From: Anaerocolumna sedimenticola
Lineage (GTDB): Bacteria > Bacillota > Clostridia > Lachnospirales > Lachnospiraceae
Direction: 5' to 3'
DNA length: 64,000 nucleotides
NCBI RefSeq assembly: GCF_009931695.1
Contig: NZ_CP048000.1
Location: 5,226,501-5,290,500, forward strand
Shown: piece by piece, positions 1 to 9,535 of the stretch
Layout of the letters: each line of letters starts with the position of its first letter
Numbering within the stretch: position 1 is the first letter of the stretch
Notes under the pieces: generated by a model
Databases searched by the model: none
Told to the model about the DNA's origin: nothing
Seen by the model: the letters and a program-made list of their open reading frames with translations, nothing else
Translations under genes and position numbers: made by a program

Positions 1-19
1 CCATAAAGACAGGCATAAA

Positions 20-46
20 TATAGCCGCTGTCATTGGCGGCTGTAT
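20..46 (-). terminator. Possible terminator of the ku-ligD operon
   Basis: A short dyad AGCCGC (23-28) / GCGGCT (37-42) lies directly after the ligD stop codon on the minus strand. The following minus-strand sequence is AT-rich but has no clean U-run, so this is only a modest terminator call. Confidence 0.4.
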
Positions 47-50
47 TGCT

Positions 51-2489
51 TTATTTAAGCTGCTGATTATTCTGAAAAAAATCTTTCCAGGGGTCATTAC
101 CGCGGATTCTCCGAAGTGCATCTTCCATATTGACACCGTCGGGTGCCACTGTATCAAGTTCTTCCCAGTCGATGGGCATGGATATTCTTGCTCCTTTTCT
201 TGCCCTGATGGAATAAGGTGCAATACTGGTAGCACCTCTGCCGTTACGAATCCAGTCTATGAATATCTTATTTGTACGTTTGGCTTTTCTAACATTACTT
301 GTATAGCGGTCAGGCCACTTCTTCTCCATAACTTCGGCAACTGACCTTGTAAAATCATGAACCACCTCCCATGTAACGGCAGGTTTTAAAGGTACCACAA
401 CATGGTATCCTTTACCGCCGCTGGTCTTAAGGTATGAATTCAGCGAAAGTTCTGTAAGAATATTTTTCATATCCCGTACGCCCTGGCGCACCGTACTAGG
501 ATCCATTCCCTCATCCGGGTCAAGATCAAATACCATCATATCAGGTTTTTCAAGGTCATCGACACGGCTTCCCCAGGTATGAAATTCCAGTGTGCCCATT
601 TGTGTTTCGGATATAAGCCCGGATGTATTCTCAATATAGAAATAATCTTCTGTTTCCCGGTCGCTGCCGGAAACAGGAATTATGACAATTCCTTTGCTGC
701 CCGGGCCAGGATGTTTCTTAAAGAAGCATGTCTGTGAAATACCTTTGGGGCAGCGTACAATACTTAAGACCCTGTGACTCACATATGGCAGCATACGTTC
801 CGATACTTCCTCGTAATACCGGATCACATCCGCTTTTGTAATTTCAGGGTCTTCAAATATCACCTTATCCGGGTTGGTTATCTTTATTCCTTTAATAATG
901 ATACTGTTTCCACCTGTTTCCATCGGCCGCTCCGTTTCTTTGGATAATGGAAGCTGTATTTCCTCATCCGCTTTTTCCATCTTAATTTCCTTAGGGTCCT
1001 TATCTGTCCGCAAGCCTTTAAAACTTGCCTGCCTTAACAGATTCTCACCGGTCCACTCGGCAAATTTAATTTCTGCGACCAGTGTGGGTTCAAGCCAGGT
1101 AATCTCTTCATTGGATTTTGGTTTCGGTGCTAGTTTAAATGGAGGTTCCATTCTCTTTATACTCTCAAATTTTTTCTCAAGTTCTTTCATGTCTCGTTCG
1201 CTTAAACCGGTTCCGGCTCGCCCGGTATAAACCAAATCCCCGCTTTGATAGACACCAAGCAGAATCGAACTGACTCCTCTTGTTTTTTTATCAGTTAGCG
1301 TATATCCTCCAATAACAAATTCCTGCCTTTTATCACATTTTAATTTGATCCAGTCTCCGTTTCTTGTTCCGCTGTAGGTGGAATCATCTCTTTTACCAAC
1401 GATCCCCTCCATACCTGCCTCACAGGCTGCAGTGAAACTTTCCTTGCCGAATCCTCTGACATGCCGGCTGTAGTAGAGGTTTTTTGGAGCATTTATCATC
1501 AAAGCTTCCAGGGTTTCTTTTCTGTCAATCAGCCGTTTGCCTCTAAGGTCCGCTCCATCCAGTGCCAGGAGGTCAAAAATGATATATGTCAGGTTTTTAC
1601 CCTTGGGATTTTTCATATAGCTTTGCAGCGCCTGAAAATCTGTCTTGCCCGAAACATCGGTGATAGTCATTTCACCATCCAGAATCATCGCTCTTCCGCC
1701 GGCAAAATTGACAAGAGAATAGGCGACATCTTTAAACCGCTTTGTATAGTCATTGCCGTTTCTGGTAATCAGCCGTACCCTATTGCCTTCTATAAAACTA
1801 AGTATCCTGTAGCCGTCATATTTCATCTCATAAAGCCACTCATCACCTTTAGGAACCGCTTTTACTAATTTGGCAAGCTGTACGTCAGTTACTTCAAAAG
1901 GGTTCTTCGTAAACTTTTCGTCTTCTCCTTCTTCAATTTCCTTCATGGTTCGCCCTGTTCTTATGCTGGTTGTAAACTCCGAAATCCCATTATCAGTTTT
2001 GACATACTCATCTTTTTCTTTTAACAAAAGCCAGTTGTCCTTGTTCTCGCCCTCTTTTGCTTTCAATTGCACCAGAGCCCACTTTCCCTTAAGTCTTGTT
2101 CCTTTTAAGATAAACTTAAGCACTCCTTCACGGAGTCCTTCCTCCACATTCCCATAGGGTTCCCAATCGCCTTCATCCCAAATCATGATGATGCCACCGC
2201 CATATTCCCCTTTGGGAATTGTCCCTTCAAAGTTCCTGTATTCCAAGGGATGCTCCTCCACATGTACGGCAAGCCTCTTGTCACGGGTATCATAGGAAGG
2301 ACCCTTGGGTACCGCCCAGCTGAGTAAAACTCCGTCCCATTCTAAACGTAAATCATAGTGTTCTTTGCGGGCCATATGGTGCTGGACAACAAACCTAAGA
2401 CCCTCCTCGGCAATTTCTGTTATACCCTCCGGTTCCAAGGTCCTGTCAAAATTCCTTTTCTCGTTATATTTATTAAGCTTTGAAGTCAT
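51..2489 (-). CDS. ligD: ATP-dependent DNA ligase LigD (PE-Lig-Pol)
   Basis: Multifunctional end-joining ligase of 812 aa. Domain order is 3'-phosphoesterase (about 1-170), ATP-dependent ligase (about 205-505), then primase-type polymerase (about 530-812), the same order as in Pseudomonas LigD. In the PE domain H38, H44, D46 and H80 match the metal site. The ligase nucleophile is K223 in EMKYDGYR, with motif IV EGIVGKR near 361 and motif V WIKLK near 380. The polymerase has DLDP (D655, D657) and a third Asp at D745. All key residues are present, so it should be active. It acts with Ku in template-independent repair of double-strand breaks, useful in outgrowing spores. It starts 2 nt after the ku stop, so the pair is co-transcribed. 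Confidence 0.97.
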   Translation of the reverse strand: MTSKLNKYNEKRNFDRTLEPEGITEIAEEGLRFVVQHHMARKEHYDLRLEWDGVLLSWAVPKGPSYDTRDKRLAVHVEEHPLEYRNFEGTIPKGEYGGGIIMIWDEGDWEPYGNVEEGLREGVLKFILKGTRLKGKWALVQLKAKEGENKDNWLLLKEKDEYVKTDNGISEFTTSIRTGRTMKEIEEGEDEKFTKNPFEVTDVQLAKLVKAVPKGDEWLYEMKYDGYRILSFIEGNRVRLITRNGNDYTKRFKDVAYSLVNFAGGRAMILDGEMTITDVSGKTDFQALQSYMKNPKGKNLTYIIFDLLALDGADLRGKRLIDRKETLEALMINAPKNLYYSRHVRGFGKESFTAACEAGMEGIVGKRDDSTYSGTRNGDWIKLKCDKRQEFVIGGYTLTDKKTRGVSSILLGVYQSGDLVYTGRAGTGLSERDMKELEKKFESIKRMEPPFKLAPKPKSNEEITWLEPTLVAEIKFAEWTGENLLRQASFKGLRTDKDPKEIKMEKADEEIQLPLSKETERPMETGGNSIIIKGIKITNPDKVIFEDPEITKADVIRYYEEVSERMLPYVSHRVLSIVRCPKGISQTCFFKKHPGPGSKGIVIIPVSGSDRETEDYFYIENTSGLISETQMGTLEFHTWGSRVDDLEKPDMMVFDLDPDEGMDPSTVRQGVRDMKNILTELSLNSYLKTSGGKGYHVVVPLKPAVTWEVVHDFTRSVAEVMEKKWPDRYTSNVRKAKRTNKIFIDWIRNGRGATSIAPYSIRARKGARISMPIDWEELDTVAPDGVNMEDALRRIRGNDPWKDFFQNNQQLK

Positions 2490-2491
2490 AA

Positions 2492-3265
2492 TTACGCCGG
2501 TTCTTTCTCTTTTTTAGCTTTCTCAACACTGGCTTTCAGAGCCTCCATTAAGTCGATAACTTTACCGTCTTTCTCTGGTTCTGCGGCTACAACCTCTTTA
2601 CCCGATATTTTAGTCTCAATGAGAGCACGCAGCTTAATCTGGTATTCGTCTTTATATTTTGCTGGATCAAAAGGCGTGTCCATAGAATTAATCAGCATCT
2701 TTGCCATATTAAGTTCCTGGTCGGCAACTTGGGGCTTGGTATACTGCTTTTGAAGTTCTTTGATTTCATCCGCATAGTACATAGTGGAAATCAGGATGCC
2801 GTCCTCTCTGGGGATGATTGCCATTAACGTATCCCTCGTGCCCATAACGGCTTTACCTATGGCTATCTTCTGTTCGGCCATCAAAGCAGCCCGAAGCAGT
2901 TCGAAAGCTTTTTCACCTCCTGCCTCAGGTGCGGCCTGATAGGTCTTATCATAGTAGACCGGAGAAATCTGATTTAACTGTGCAAAGTGCAGGATCTGAA
3001 TGGATTTTTCTTTTTCCGTTTTAATTTTTTCAATCTCACTGTCAGTGATAACAACATACTTGTCATCATCATACTCGTATCCTTTTACAATATCCTCCGC
3101 CTTTATCTCCTTACCGCAATGGGCACAGGTCTTCTTATACCGGATACGGCTATTATCTTCCTTATGCAGCTGATTAAAATGAATGTCATTGTCCTGAGTG
3201 GCTGTAAACATTGCGATGGGAATCGCAACCATACCGAAAGTTATAACTGATTTACGCGATATCAT
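2492..3265 (-). CDS. ku: Ku DNA end-binding protein
   Basis: Bacterial Ku, 257 aa, a homodimeric ring that threads onto DNA ends and recruits LigD. The N-terminus ISRKSVITFGMVAIP is the family signature, and the beta-barrel core runs to about residue 230. A CxxC pair (CAHCGK, about 47-50) is seen in many Ku proteins. The C-terminal tail is short and lysine-rich (KAKKEKEPA), as is typical for the DNA- and LigD-contacting extension. A GGAGGTG ribosome site precedes the ATG by about 8 nt. It is the first gene of the ku-ligD operon. Confidence 0.96.
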   Translation of the reverse strand: MISRKSVITFGMVAIPIAMFTATQDNDIHFNQLHKEDNSRIRYKKTCAHCGKEIKAEDIVKGYEYDDDKYVVITDSEIEKIKTEKEKSIQILHFAQLNQISPVYYDKTYQAAPEAGGEKAFELLRAALMAEQKIAIGKAVMGTRDTLMAIIPREDGILISTMYYADEIKELQKQYTKPQVADQELNMAKMLINSMDTPFDPAKYKDEYQIKLRALIETKISGKEVVAAEPEKDGKVIDLMEALKASVEKAKKEKEPA

Positions 3266-3436
3266 TATAGAAACACCTCCGGAATTATTGTTTCCATTTC
3301 TAAAATAAGTATTCGGTATTCTATTTTTATTATTTTTCTAAGCGTCAGAGTAACCCCCAATGGATCAGGCAGAACATTTTTGCAAAATTTTTATTACATC
3401 ATAGATTGAAAGAACATTGGCAAAACGCTTACCAAA

Positions 3437-3868
3437 TCAGTCTGCCATTAATTTTTCAAAGGCTTCACTGCCCTTTTGTGCAACTCGCCCATCATCATTA
3501 GACGCCACGCCGCTTACTCCTATTGCACCTATGACATTACCTTTATAGATCAATGGTATCCCCCCTTCAATAGGCATGCAGTCAGGCAAACTCAGTACCC
3601 CAATATTCTCGCTCCCCTCTGCCAATAGTTTCTCATGAAATATGGTATTCCGCCGGTAATTTGCTGCATGGAATGCTTTCTTTTGAGCTATACCTACCGC
3701 TGCATTTGTAGTGTTATCCTTTCTAATAAAATGTATTAATTCCCCTCTATCATCCGTCACTGCGATAGCTACCGCCCAACCGTTTTTTTCAGCTTCCGCT
3801 TCGGCAGCGGAAGAAATCACTTTAGCAGCTTCAAGAGTTAATGTGGCTTTCATATACAATTTATTCAT
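3437..3868 (-). CDS. GlcG/HbpS family protein (DUF336)
   Basis: A 143-aa protein of the GlcG/HbpS (heme-binding, DUF336) fold. It shows the family pattern: an N-terminal helix (LTLEAAKVISSAAEAEA), the strand AVTDDRGELIHFIRKD, the helix AAVGIAQKKAFHA and the glycine-rich end GGIPLIYKGNVIGAIGVSG. Some members bind heme or are encoded with glycolate or diol pathways, but many have no assigned substrate. No signal peptide is seen, so it is cytoplasmic. It is transcribed away from the LysR gene at 4240, a layout that often means the regulator controls it. Confidence 0.85.
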   Translation of the reverse strand: MNKLYMKATLTLEAAKVISSAAEAEAEKNGWAVAIAVTDDRGELIHFIRKDNTTNAAVGIAQKKAFHAANYRRNTIFHEKLLAEGSENIGVLSLPDCMPIEGGIPLIYKGNVIGAIGVSGVASNDDGRVAQKGSEAFEKLMAD

Positions 3869-4239
3869 AGAATCTCCCTCCTAATTATATTACTTCCTAT
3901 TTATGAAATATCTCAGATTCGTTTTAATATCTACTGCATGTTGTTATGAGTGGAATGCAGTCTTGTAAGCCAGTTCACGTTTAGTAATGATATGATTTTT
4001 CTATACAGTCCGGAATTTACAGCATAGGCTGCTATGGAAATCTTACCTGAACCATATTTTTCATCGGGTTATTTACATTTTTGATTATAAAAGAAGTTTA
4101 TCTATTTGTATAACGAATATATTTAATTGTAACTATTTAAATTATTAATTATTATTCCTGGTAAATTATTATGGACACGAATCGTTTAACACGTTACAAT
4201 AATGAAAAGAGAGGTGTGTAAAAAGGGGTGATTTAATGT
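3869..4239. promoter_or_regulatory. Divergent control region, GlcG-like / LysR
   Basis: A 371-bp AT-rich gap between two divergently read genes. No ORF or RNA gene is visible. LysR regulators usually bind such regions at T-N11-A motifs near the start of the target gene. I could not pick a single convincing operator by eye. Confidence 0.4.
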
Positions 4240-5121
4240 ATGGACTATGATCTTTTAATAACTTTTATTTTATTAGCTAAGCTGAAAAACTTTACTAAGA
4301 CAGCTGAACAGCTCCATGTGGTTCAGTCCACCATCACCAGTAGAATAAAACATTTGGAATATTATATTGGAGAACCTCTGTTTATCCGGACAAATAAGAA
4401 TGTAGAACTGACGAATGCGGGAGAAATTTTTCTTCCCTACGCCAAGCAATTACTAAATATACAAGAATCTGCTATTTTTCGGCTTAAAGCTCAGGAATTA
4501 TTTAAAGATACACTTAATATTGGTGCTGTACACTCCATTTACGATTGCCATGTGCAGGATATGATTCTTAAATTTATGCAGAAGAATAAAAAAATTGCAG
4601 TGAAAGTTACTATTGAACATAGTGAAGAGCTGATACAAATGCTTCATGAGGATCAATTAGATATTGCATTTACATATTGGGACATCAAATCTCCTAAGTG
4701 CATATGTGAACCCTTCTATAGCGATAAAATCATGTTGGTTACCGGTTCACAGAATAGTGCCACTGCATGCGGTATCACAAACGACGAGCTTAGAAATCTA
4801 CCTTTATTAAACTCTGCAATTCTGACTGCCCCATTTCAGGAATGGTTCTACTCAATTTTCCCAAAAAACTATGTGTATCCGCTGGATATCAATATTAGCA
4901 GCAGTATCATCAAATTTTTAAAAGAGGGAATTGGCTTTAGCTTCATGATGGAGTCTGCTGCCAGGAGGTTTCTGGAGAAAGGCTCACTAGTGGAAGTAAA
5001 GCTTCTCGAAAGCACACCGCCAAATATGGAAAGCTATATGTTAATAAACAGCCAACGAATTAATTCCATATCAGTAAGTCAATGGTTGACTGACTTTATG
5101 CCTTCCGCTTTTCTTCACTAG
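4240..5121 (+). CDS. LysR family transcriptional regulator
   Basis: A 293-aa regulator with an N-terminal winged helix-turn-helix (about 1-60, LKNFTKTAEQLHVVQSTITS then RIKHLEYYIGEPLF) and a periplasmic-binding-protein-like effector domain (about 88-290). Length is normal for the family. The start used is the ATG at 4240; an ATG at 4235 is out of frame and stops at once. It is divergent from the GlcG-like gene, its most likely target. The inducer cannot be told from sequence. Confidence 0.93.
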   Translation: MDYDLLITFILLAKLKNFTKTAEQLHVVQSTITSRIKHLEYYIGEPLFIRTNKNVELTNAGEIFLPYAKQLLNIQESAIFRLKAQELFKDTLNIGAVHSIYDCHVQDMILKFMQKNKKIAVKVTIEHSEELIQMLHEDQLDIAFTYWDIKSPKCICEPFYSDKIMLVTGSQNSATACGITNDELRNLPLLNSAILTAPFQEWFYSIFPKNYVYPLDINISSSIIKFLKEGIGFSFMMESAARRFLEKGSLVEVKLLESTPPNMESYMLINSQRINSISVSQWLTDFMPSAFLH

Positions 5122-5225
5122 TACACATTCTCTTGTTCCACGCAAATTGAGAACCGTACTAAATTTATATCTATAACACAGGGTATCTTGTTAATCAAGT
5201 TTGGTTAAATCATTATTGTATATAA

Positions 5226-5267
5226 AAACGAGAGCATCAGATTTGCTGTTCTGATGCCCTTGTTTTT
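5226..5267. terminator. Bidirectional terminator
   Basis: Stem GAGCATCAGA (5232-5241) with TCTGATGCCC (5250-5259), an 8-nt loop and T-runs on both sides. It lies between the convergent LysR gene (plus) and the DUF4349 gene (minus), so it probably ends both transcripts. The single mismatch is a G-U pair in the minus-strand RNA. Confidence 0.8.
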
Positions 5268-5309
5268 CTGTATAAATTTGTATTTTTAATAAGATGAAGC
5301 TCTCTTGTA

Positions 5310-6302
5310 TTATTTATCCGGCTCTTTTTCCTGATCACTTTCTTGCGGTATTACTATTTTGGCGGGAGGATTCTGCAATGTTTTATTGTATTTTTTATTA
5401 ATTTTAATCCCAATCAGTGCAAGAATGACCAGAATAATTCCCCATATAATAATATAAGGACCATTTACCACGAACCAGACAATAAAATTAATAAAACCAT
5501 TGCGAATATTATAAAGGCTGTCTCTAAGACCGGTACCCATTCTGTCCCAGGCATTTTTTCCTTCAGCAGGTGTAATCCGCACAACTTCATTTACTGTTAA
5601 GGTTACCGTGGAATATTCCACCAGATTGTCATAGGTACGCAGGGTAGATGCATATTTCTCCAGTTCATACCTTACATCGCTTAAACGGTCTTCCAACGTT
5701 ATAATATCCTCAAGCTTTCCTGCTTTCTCCAGCAAACTCAGAAGTCTTTCCTGTTCGATTTCCAAAGCCTTTACATGGCTTTCGGTATCCACATAATTGA
5801 GGGTAATATCTTCTATGGATTCCTGTTTATTTATTACATTAGTATTTTTATCAACTAGATTAATAAACGAATCCACTTCCGATTTGGGAATACGGATAAC
5901 CAGATTTGCATACCTGTTTCCCCTTTCCTCATACCCACTTCCCTGAATTTCAGATTTTTCAATATATCCGCCTGAAGTATTTACTTCTTTCGCAATAAGG
6001 TCCAGGGTTGATTTAAACTCCAGAGTCTCAAGATCCATGGAAATGCGCCTGATTAATTTGCGGTTAGTACTTACGGAATCTTTGCCTGCGGTATCATCGG
6101 GCTCTTCCCCACTGTCTGGATCTGATGTAATTCCGGTTGAAGTGTCATAATTCATTTCAGTCTTAGTTCCCCTGGAAACATCCGGACTGCCGCTTTCCCT
6201 GTTTAATTGATTTTCTGACGTCTCATTTTTTGAACTGCAGGCCGTTATTAATGTAAATACTATGAAAAAAAATATCGTTTTAAAACTTTTTCCTTTATGC
6301 AT
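5310..6302 (-). CDS. DUF4349 domain lipoprotein
   Basis: A 330-aa envelope protein. It begins with a lipoprotein signal peptide whose lipobox is LITAC (Cys22). A Ser/Asp/Glu-rich linker follows to about residue 80, then the DUF4349 domain (about 82-290) with a predicted coiled coil around SHVKALEIEQERLLSLLEKAG and a C-terminal membrane helix (about 275-298, FIVWFVVNGPYIIIWGIILV). The tail is lysine-rich and cytoplasmic. Members are common in Firmicutes; a molecular function is not established. It follows the HAAS/DUF4097 gene by about 180 bp in the same direction and may belong to the same envelope-response group. Confidence 0.88.
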   Translation of the reverse strand: MHKGKSFKTIFFFIVFTLITACSSKNETSENQLNRESGSPDVSRGTKTEMNYDTSTGITSDPDSGEEPDDTAGKDSVSTNRKLIRRISMDLETLEFKSTLDLIAKEVNTSGGYIEKSEIQGSGYEERGNRYANLVIRIPKSEVDSFINLVDKNTNVINKQESIEDITLNYVDTESHVKALEIEQERLLSLLEKAGKLEDIITLEDRLSDVRYELEKYASTLRTYDNLVEYSTVTLTVNEVVRITPAEGKNAWDRMGTGLRDSLYNIRNGFINFIVWFVVNGPYIIIWGIILVILALIGIKINKKYNKTLQNPPAKIVIPQESDQEKEPDK

Positions 6303-6481
6303 ACCATCCTCTCCTATCTTGGCATATAAACCAATTGTAGTTATGCTGTGAGTGGGTCATGTAAGTTGTTTTAAATCCGATTGTATCTATATTCAAGTTC
6401 AACCATACAGTATTATTATAATATACTTTTTCCATAAATAAAAGTAAGAAATTAACAGTGTTAAATTTTAGGACAAAATGT

Positions 6482-8269
6482 TTAATCAGCTAAATGGATA
6501 TCACCGCTCACTGAACTTAAAGTCAGCTCACTTCCCTGGTTCCCATACGTATAAGTTCCTGTTTTTAGATTTCTCTGGTGCATATTGTCATAATTAATAT
6601 ATAATGCACCAGAGGTGGTTCTGGATTTGATACAATATCCATTGTTATAGTTTTTCAAAGTAATGTTAACATTTCCACTGGTACTACTGGACTCTAATAT
6701 AATATCCCCATTACAATTCACTTCAACATTTCCGCTCTTTGAACTTGCGTGGCATCTTTTAACATTAACTTCAGCTTTAACATTGCCGCTTGCACTGCTG
6801 GCTCTTAAGCCATCGCCTATTATTTGAAGAAGTTTTATATTACCGCTAATATTACTGACATCTGCGTTGTTCATTGTAAACTCATTCATATCTATATTTC
6901 CGCTTGTACTTCTGATTTTACATTCACCTGCTTTTATATTAATGATATCCAGGTTTCCGCTAAATGAACTGTTATCAATTACATCACTTTTTATATTTCT
7001 GGATTTAATATCACCGCTTGAGCTCTTCAGTGAAAGGAACTTTGCTTCAATGTTGTTTGCCGCAATATCGCCGCTCATAGTACCCGCACTCAGTTGAATG
7101 CTGTTTACATCATCCAGTCTGATATCTCCACTGGAAACTTTGATTCGAAGATCGGTTGTATAAGCACGGTCTATAAAAACATCCCCACTTGCTGTTGTGG
7201 CTAGTAAGCGATCTGAATTTACATCAGAGATCTTAATACTGCCGCTTGCTGTTTTAAAATTAATATGACTCATATGCTCCGGTAATTCAATATTTATATT
7301 CATGGAATAGAGTTTAGGGTTAAACAAAAATACTGCTTTTCCAACCCTGCGAATTCCAGCATAAACCGTATTTTCTTCCTTGTAACTATAGAACTCATAC
7401 ATCTGTCTCTGTCTATCATTACCGTTGTTTTCGTAACTGATATTTACCTTGCCATTGGAGGATTTTTGTACGTTTATGTCAGCGCATATGCCATCTACAA
7501 TTAAATTGAAACCTGAGCCTGTTTTTTTTGCTTTCATATCTTCACTCTCATCAGCTTCGGACACCGGTTCTTCACTGCTCTTCCCACTGCCTGCGGTTTC
7601 TGTTTCGCTACTTGTGGTTTCTGCTTCCTTAACTTTGTTCTCCGTATCAGGTTGAACGGAATCAGATAATTCCTCATCGGTTTCCGGACCATAACTCACA
7701 TTATTATTATTATTTACTTCTTCCGGCTCGGAATCACCATAGCTTTTTGATACATTTTCCTTATAACCCTCCGCATTCCACTTATTGGATTCATATTGCC
7801 CCGTACCCTGATTCTTAAGATAGTTATCTGCGAAATTATTAATGGAAGAAGTAGCCTGGTCCAGGGTACTCTTTAACGTACGGCCGATCTCATTTACATC
7901 AATTTTACTGATGGCATCACCTGCTGAATCCAAGACATTATTGATTGCATCTCCGATTTTCTCACCATCTATATTATGAATGCTGGAATACCAATCTTTA
8001 AAAGTATTATTTTTAGTATTCGACTGGTTGTCATATGATTTTTTATCTTCTTGTTTCTCTTCTTTCTTATCTGTATTATACACTTCTTTTATTTCCTCAA
8101 GCAGATCTTCAATCGCTCCCAGATCTTCGCAGATTTGCTCTTCGCTTTTTCCATTTTCCATACCAGCTTGAAAATGTTCTTCATAATCTGATACTATTTC
8201 TTCCATTATGCTTTCATCTGTATCTTTTAATGCGTTTTTTAATGCGTTTAAATATTCTGTCTTGTTCAT
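6482..8269 (-). CDS. HAAS-domain / DUF4097 beta-solenoid protein
   Basis: A 595-aa protein. Residues 1-65 are a HAAS (DUF1700-type) helical domain (MNKTEYLNALKNAL ... GAIEDLLEEIKEVY). An acidic, Asn/Ser-rich linker follows to about residue 250. The C-terminal half is a DUF4097 right-handed beta-solenoid with 13 SG turns (SGS, SGD, SGN, SGA) spaced about 20 residues apart. No signal peptide or clear membrane helix is seen, although relatives often carry one. It lies 10 nt after padR, the usual pairing of this family. These pairs are thought to act in envelope-stress signalling, but the ligand is unknown. Confidence 0.87.
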   Translation of the reverse strand: MNKTEYLNALKNALKDTDESIMEEIVSDYEEHFQAGMENGKSEEQICEDLGAIEDLLEEIKEVYNTDKKEEKQEDKKSYDNQSNTKNNTFKDWYSSIHNIDGEKIGDAINNVLDSAGDAISKIDVNEIGRTLKSTLDQATSSINNFADNYLKNQGTGQYESNKWNAEGYKENVSKSYGDSEPEEVNNNNNVSYGPETDEELSDSVQPDTENKVKEAETTSSETETAGSGKSSEEPVSEADESEDMKAKKTGSGFNLIVDGICADINVQKSSNGKVNISYENNGNDRQRQMYEFYSYKEENTVYAGIRRVGKAVFLFNPKLYSMNINIELPEHMSHINFKTASGSIKISDVNSDRLLATTASGDVFIDRAYTTDLRIKVSSGDIRLDDVNSIQLSAGTMSGDIAANNIEAKFLSLKSSSGDIKSRNIKSDVIDNSSFSGNLDIINIKAGECKIRSTSGNIDMNEFTMNNADVSNISGNIKLLQIIGDGLRASSASGNVKAEVNVKRCHASSKSGNVEVNCNGDIILESSSTSGNVNITLKNYNNGYCIKSRTTSGALYINYDNMHQRNLKTGTYTYGNQGSELTLSSVSGDIHLAD

Positions 8270-8279
8270 ATCTATCCTC

Positions 8280-8585
8280 CTATTCTATAATATCCTGAAC
8301 GACTTCTATAAAATCCAGCCATTCTTTTTTTTGGGCCGCCTGATAAGTTCTCCCTTTTTCCGTCAGATGATAATATTTTCTTGCAGGACCTCCAGCAGAC
8401 TCAACTAAATAAGTTTCCACATATGCATCATCTTTTAAGCGTTTTAAAATAAGATATAAGGTACCTGTTGAAATTACCATTTGTTTTGATATTGCTTCTG
8501 TCAATTCATATCCATATCGGTCTGCCTCAACTAATTTTGAAAGCACACATAACTCTAATACACCTTTTTTATATTGGGCATTCAT
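8280..8585 (-). CDS. PadR family transcriptional regulator
   Basis: A 101-aa winged-helix repressor. Features are the N-terminal QYKKGVLELCVLSKL, the wing QMVISTGTLYLILKRLKDDAYV and YHLTEKGR. It is short, as for the PadR-s1 subfamily, whose single C-terminal helix makes the dimer. Its stop lies 10 nt before the HAAS/DUF4097 gene, so the two form one operon. Two AT-rich palindromes about 110-140 bp upstream of its start are good candidates for its own operator. Confidence 0.93.
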   Translation of the reverse strand: MNAQYKKGVLELCVLSKLVEADRYGYELTEAISKQMVISTGTLYLILKRLKDDAYVETYLVESAGGPARKYYHLTEKGRTYQAAQKKEWLDFIEVVQDIIE

Positions 8586-8988
8586 ATGTCAGCTCCTTTC
8601 CGCTTGGTTCAAAAGCGTATTTCTTATTCACCATATTAAACCAGGCATTTTTCATAAGAAAAATTCTATTATTAATATCTCACTATTTTTAACTTCGTAA
8701 TATATATTATCACTAACTATTATATATTGCAATATAGTATTTATAAATTAATACTATTTTTTTAATCTCTTGTACTTTTTTAATATTTTCCATATTGCTG
8801 TTACCGATATAAAACTGCTTCAACAGCTCTCCCGGATTTTACATTATATCGTAACAAATATCCGCCATATCCCCGTTACTCTCTTTCATACCACTTTTTG
8901 CTAAAGTAGGTAAAGAATAAACGAAAACTTTCTTTATTATACTTATCTTCACAGTTTGATATCTGCTTAGAATAATCTTCAAAGAGTT
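8586..8988. promoter_or_regulatory. padR upstream region with two palindromes
   Basis: Non-coding AT-rich DNA upstream of padR. It contains a perfect 12-bp palindrome TAATATATATTA (8698-8709) and a perfect 14-bp palindrome TATATTGCAATATA (8723-8736). Closely spaced AT-rich dyads fit the operators of small PadR proteins, which usually repress their own operon. The remainder up to the flavodoxin remnant shows no feature. Confidence 0.5.
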
Positions 8989-9393
8989 CATCCAGGTAAT
9001 TGCCTATATGTAGCCAAAAGTATCGGCGGAAAAATTTATTCCATTCCTCAGTTATTAAAAAAAGGGAGTTTTGATTTCGAAGATGAAAAGATCGGTATTG
9101 TATTTCCGGTATATCACAGCGGTGTGCCTGAAATAGTTGAAAAATTTCTTGATAAAGCAAGACTGAAGTCCAAGTATATTTTCGGGATTGCAACTTACGG
9201 ACTCTTTTCCGGAGCGGCAGCAAGACATCTGATGAAAATTGCCAAAAGAAATGGAATTAAATTTTTATAGCATTGTTTGGCTTGTATTCAGAATTGCCCG
9301 CAAAAGACGATACACTTAAAAGGGCGAAAAAAGCAATGCCAGATATCGTAATTCGAATGTAACCCTGAATGAAATTGTTGAAGCCAATCATTA
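8989..9393 (+). pseudogene. Decayed EFR1-type flavodoxin/ferredoxin gene
   Basis: Reading plus strand from about 8992 to the TAG at 9268-9270 gives an uninterrupted flavodoxin-like segment: GN-LYVAKSIGGKIYSIPQL, then KIGIVFPVYHSGVPEIVEKF, then IFGIATYGLFSGAAARHLM. This matches the FMN-binding half of EFR1-family flavodoxin-ferredoxin fusions. There is no start codon or phosphate-loop N-terminus, and the downstream DNA (TLKRAKKAMPDI in another frame) is broken. The ferredoxin half is missing. It is a remnant. A minus-strand ORF over the same bases is only its shadow. Confidence 0.7.
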
Positions 9394-9421
9394 ATAATAG
9401 GGTTGGAAAGTAAAAGAACGG

Positions 9422-9487
9422 CCACCGATAATGCATTGAAGTATCCTTAAAGCAACAAACCCGGCATTACCGGTGGATTCTTTTCAT
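9422..9487. terminator. Hairpin after the flavodoxin remnant
   Basis: A 13-bp stem, CCACCGATAATGC (9422-9434) with GCATTACCGGTGG (9464-9476), one A/C mismatch that becomes G-U on the minus strand, and a 29-nt loop. ATTCTTTT follows on the plus strand and TTCTTTTAC on the minus strand. It sits between the convergent flavodoxin remnant and the cyclase-like gene and probably serves both. Confidence 0.55.
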
Positions 9488-9535
9488 AATAATACGGTTG
9501 AGAATTCTTATAAAAAACGGGCTAAGTCTCTGTCC

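Noticed and set aside
3266..3436. A forespore sigma-G promoter before ku
   Set aside because: A GAATA sequence is present, but spacing to the nearest -10-like sequence is too long to call.
6482..8269. DUF4097 protein as a secreted adhesin
   Set aside because: SG repeats form a beta-solenoid, but there is no signal peptide and the padR pairing points to a regulatory envelope module.
8876..9223. 115-aa minus-strand ORF
   Set aside because: It is antisense to a clear flavodoxin-like plus-strand reading and has no family match or ribosome site.
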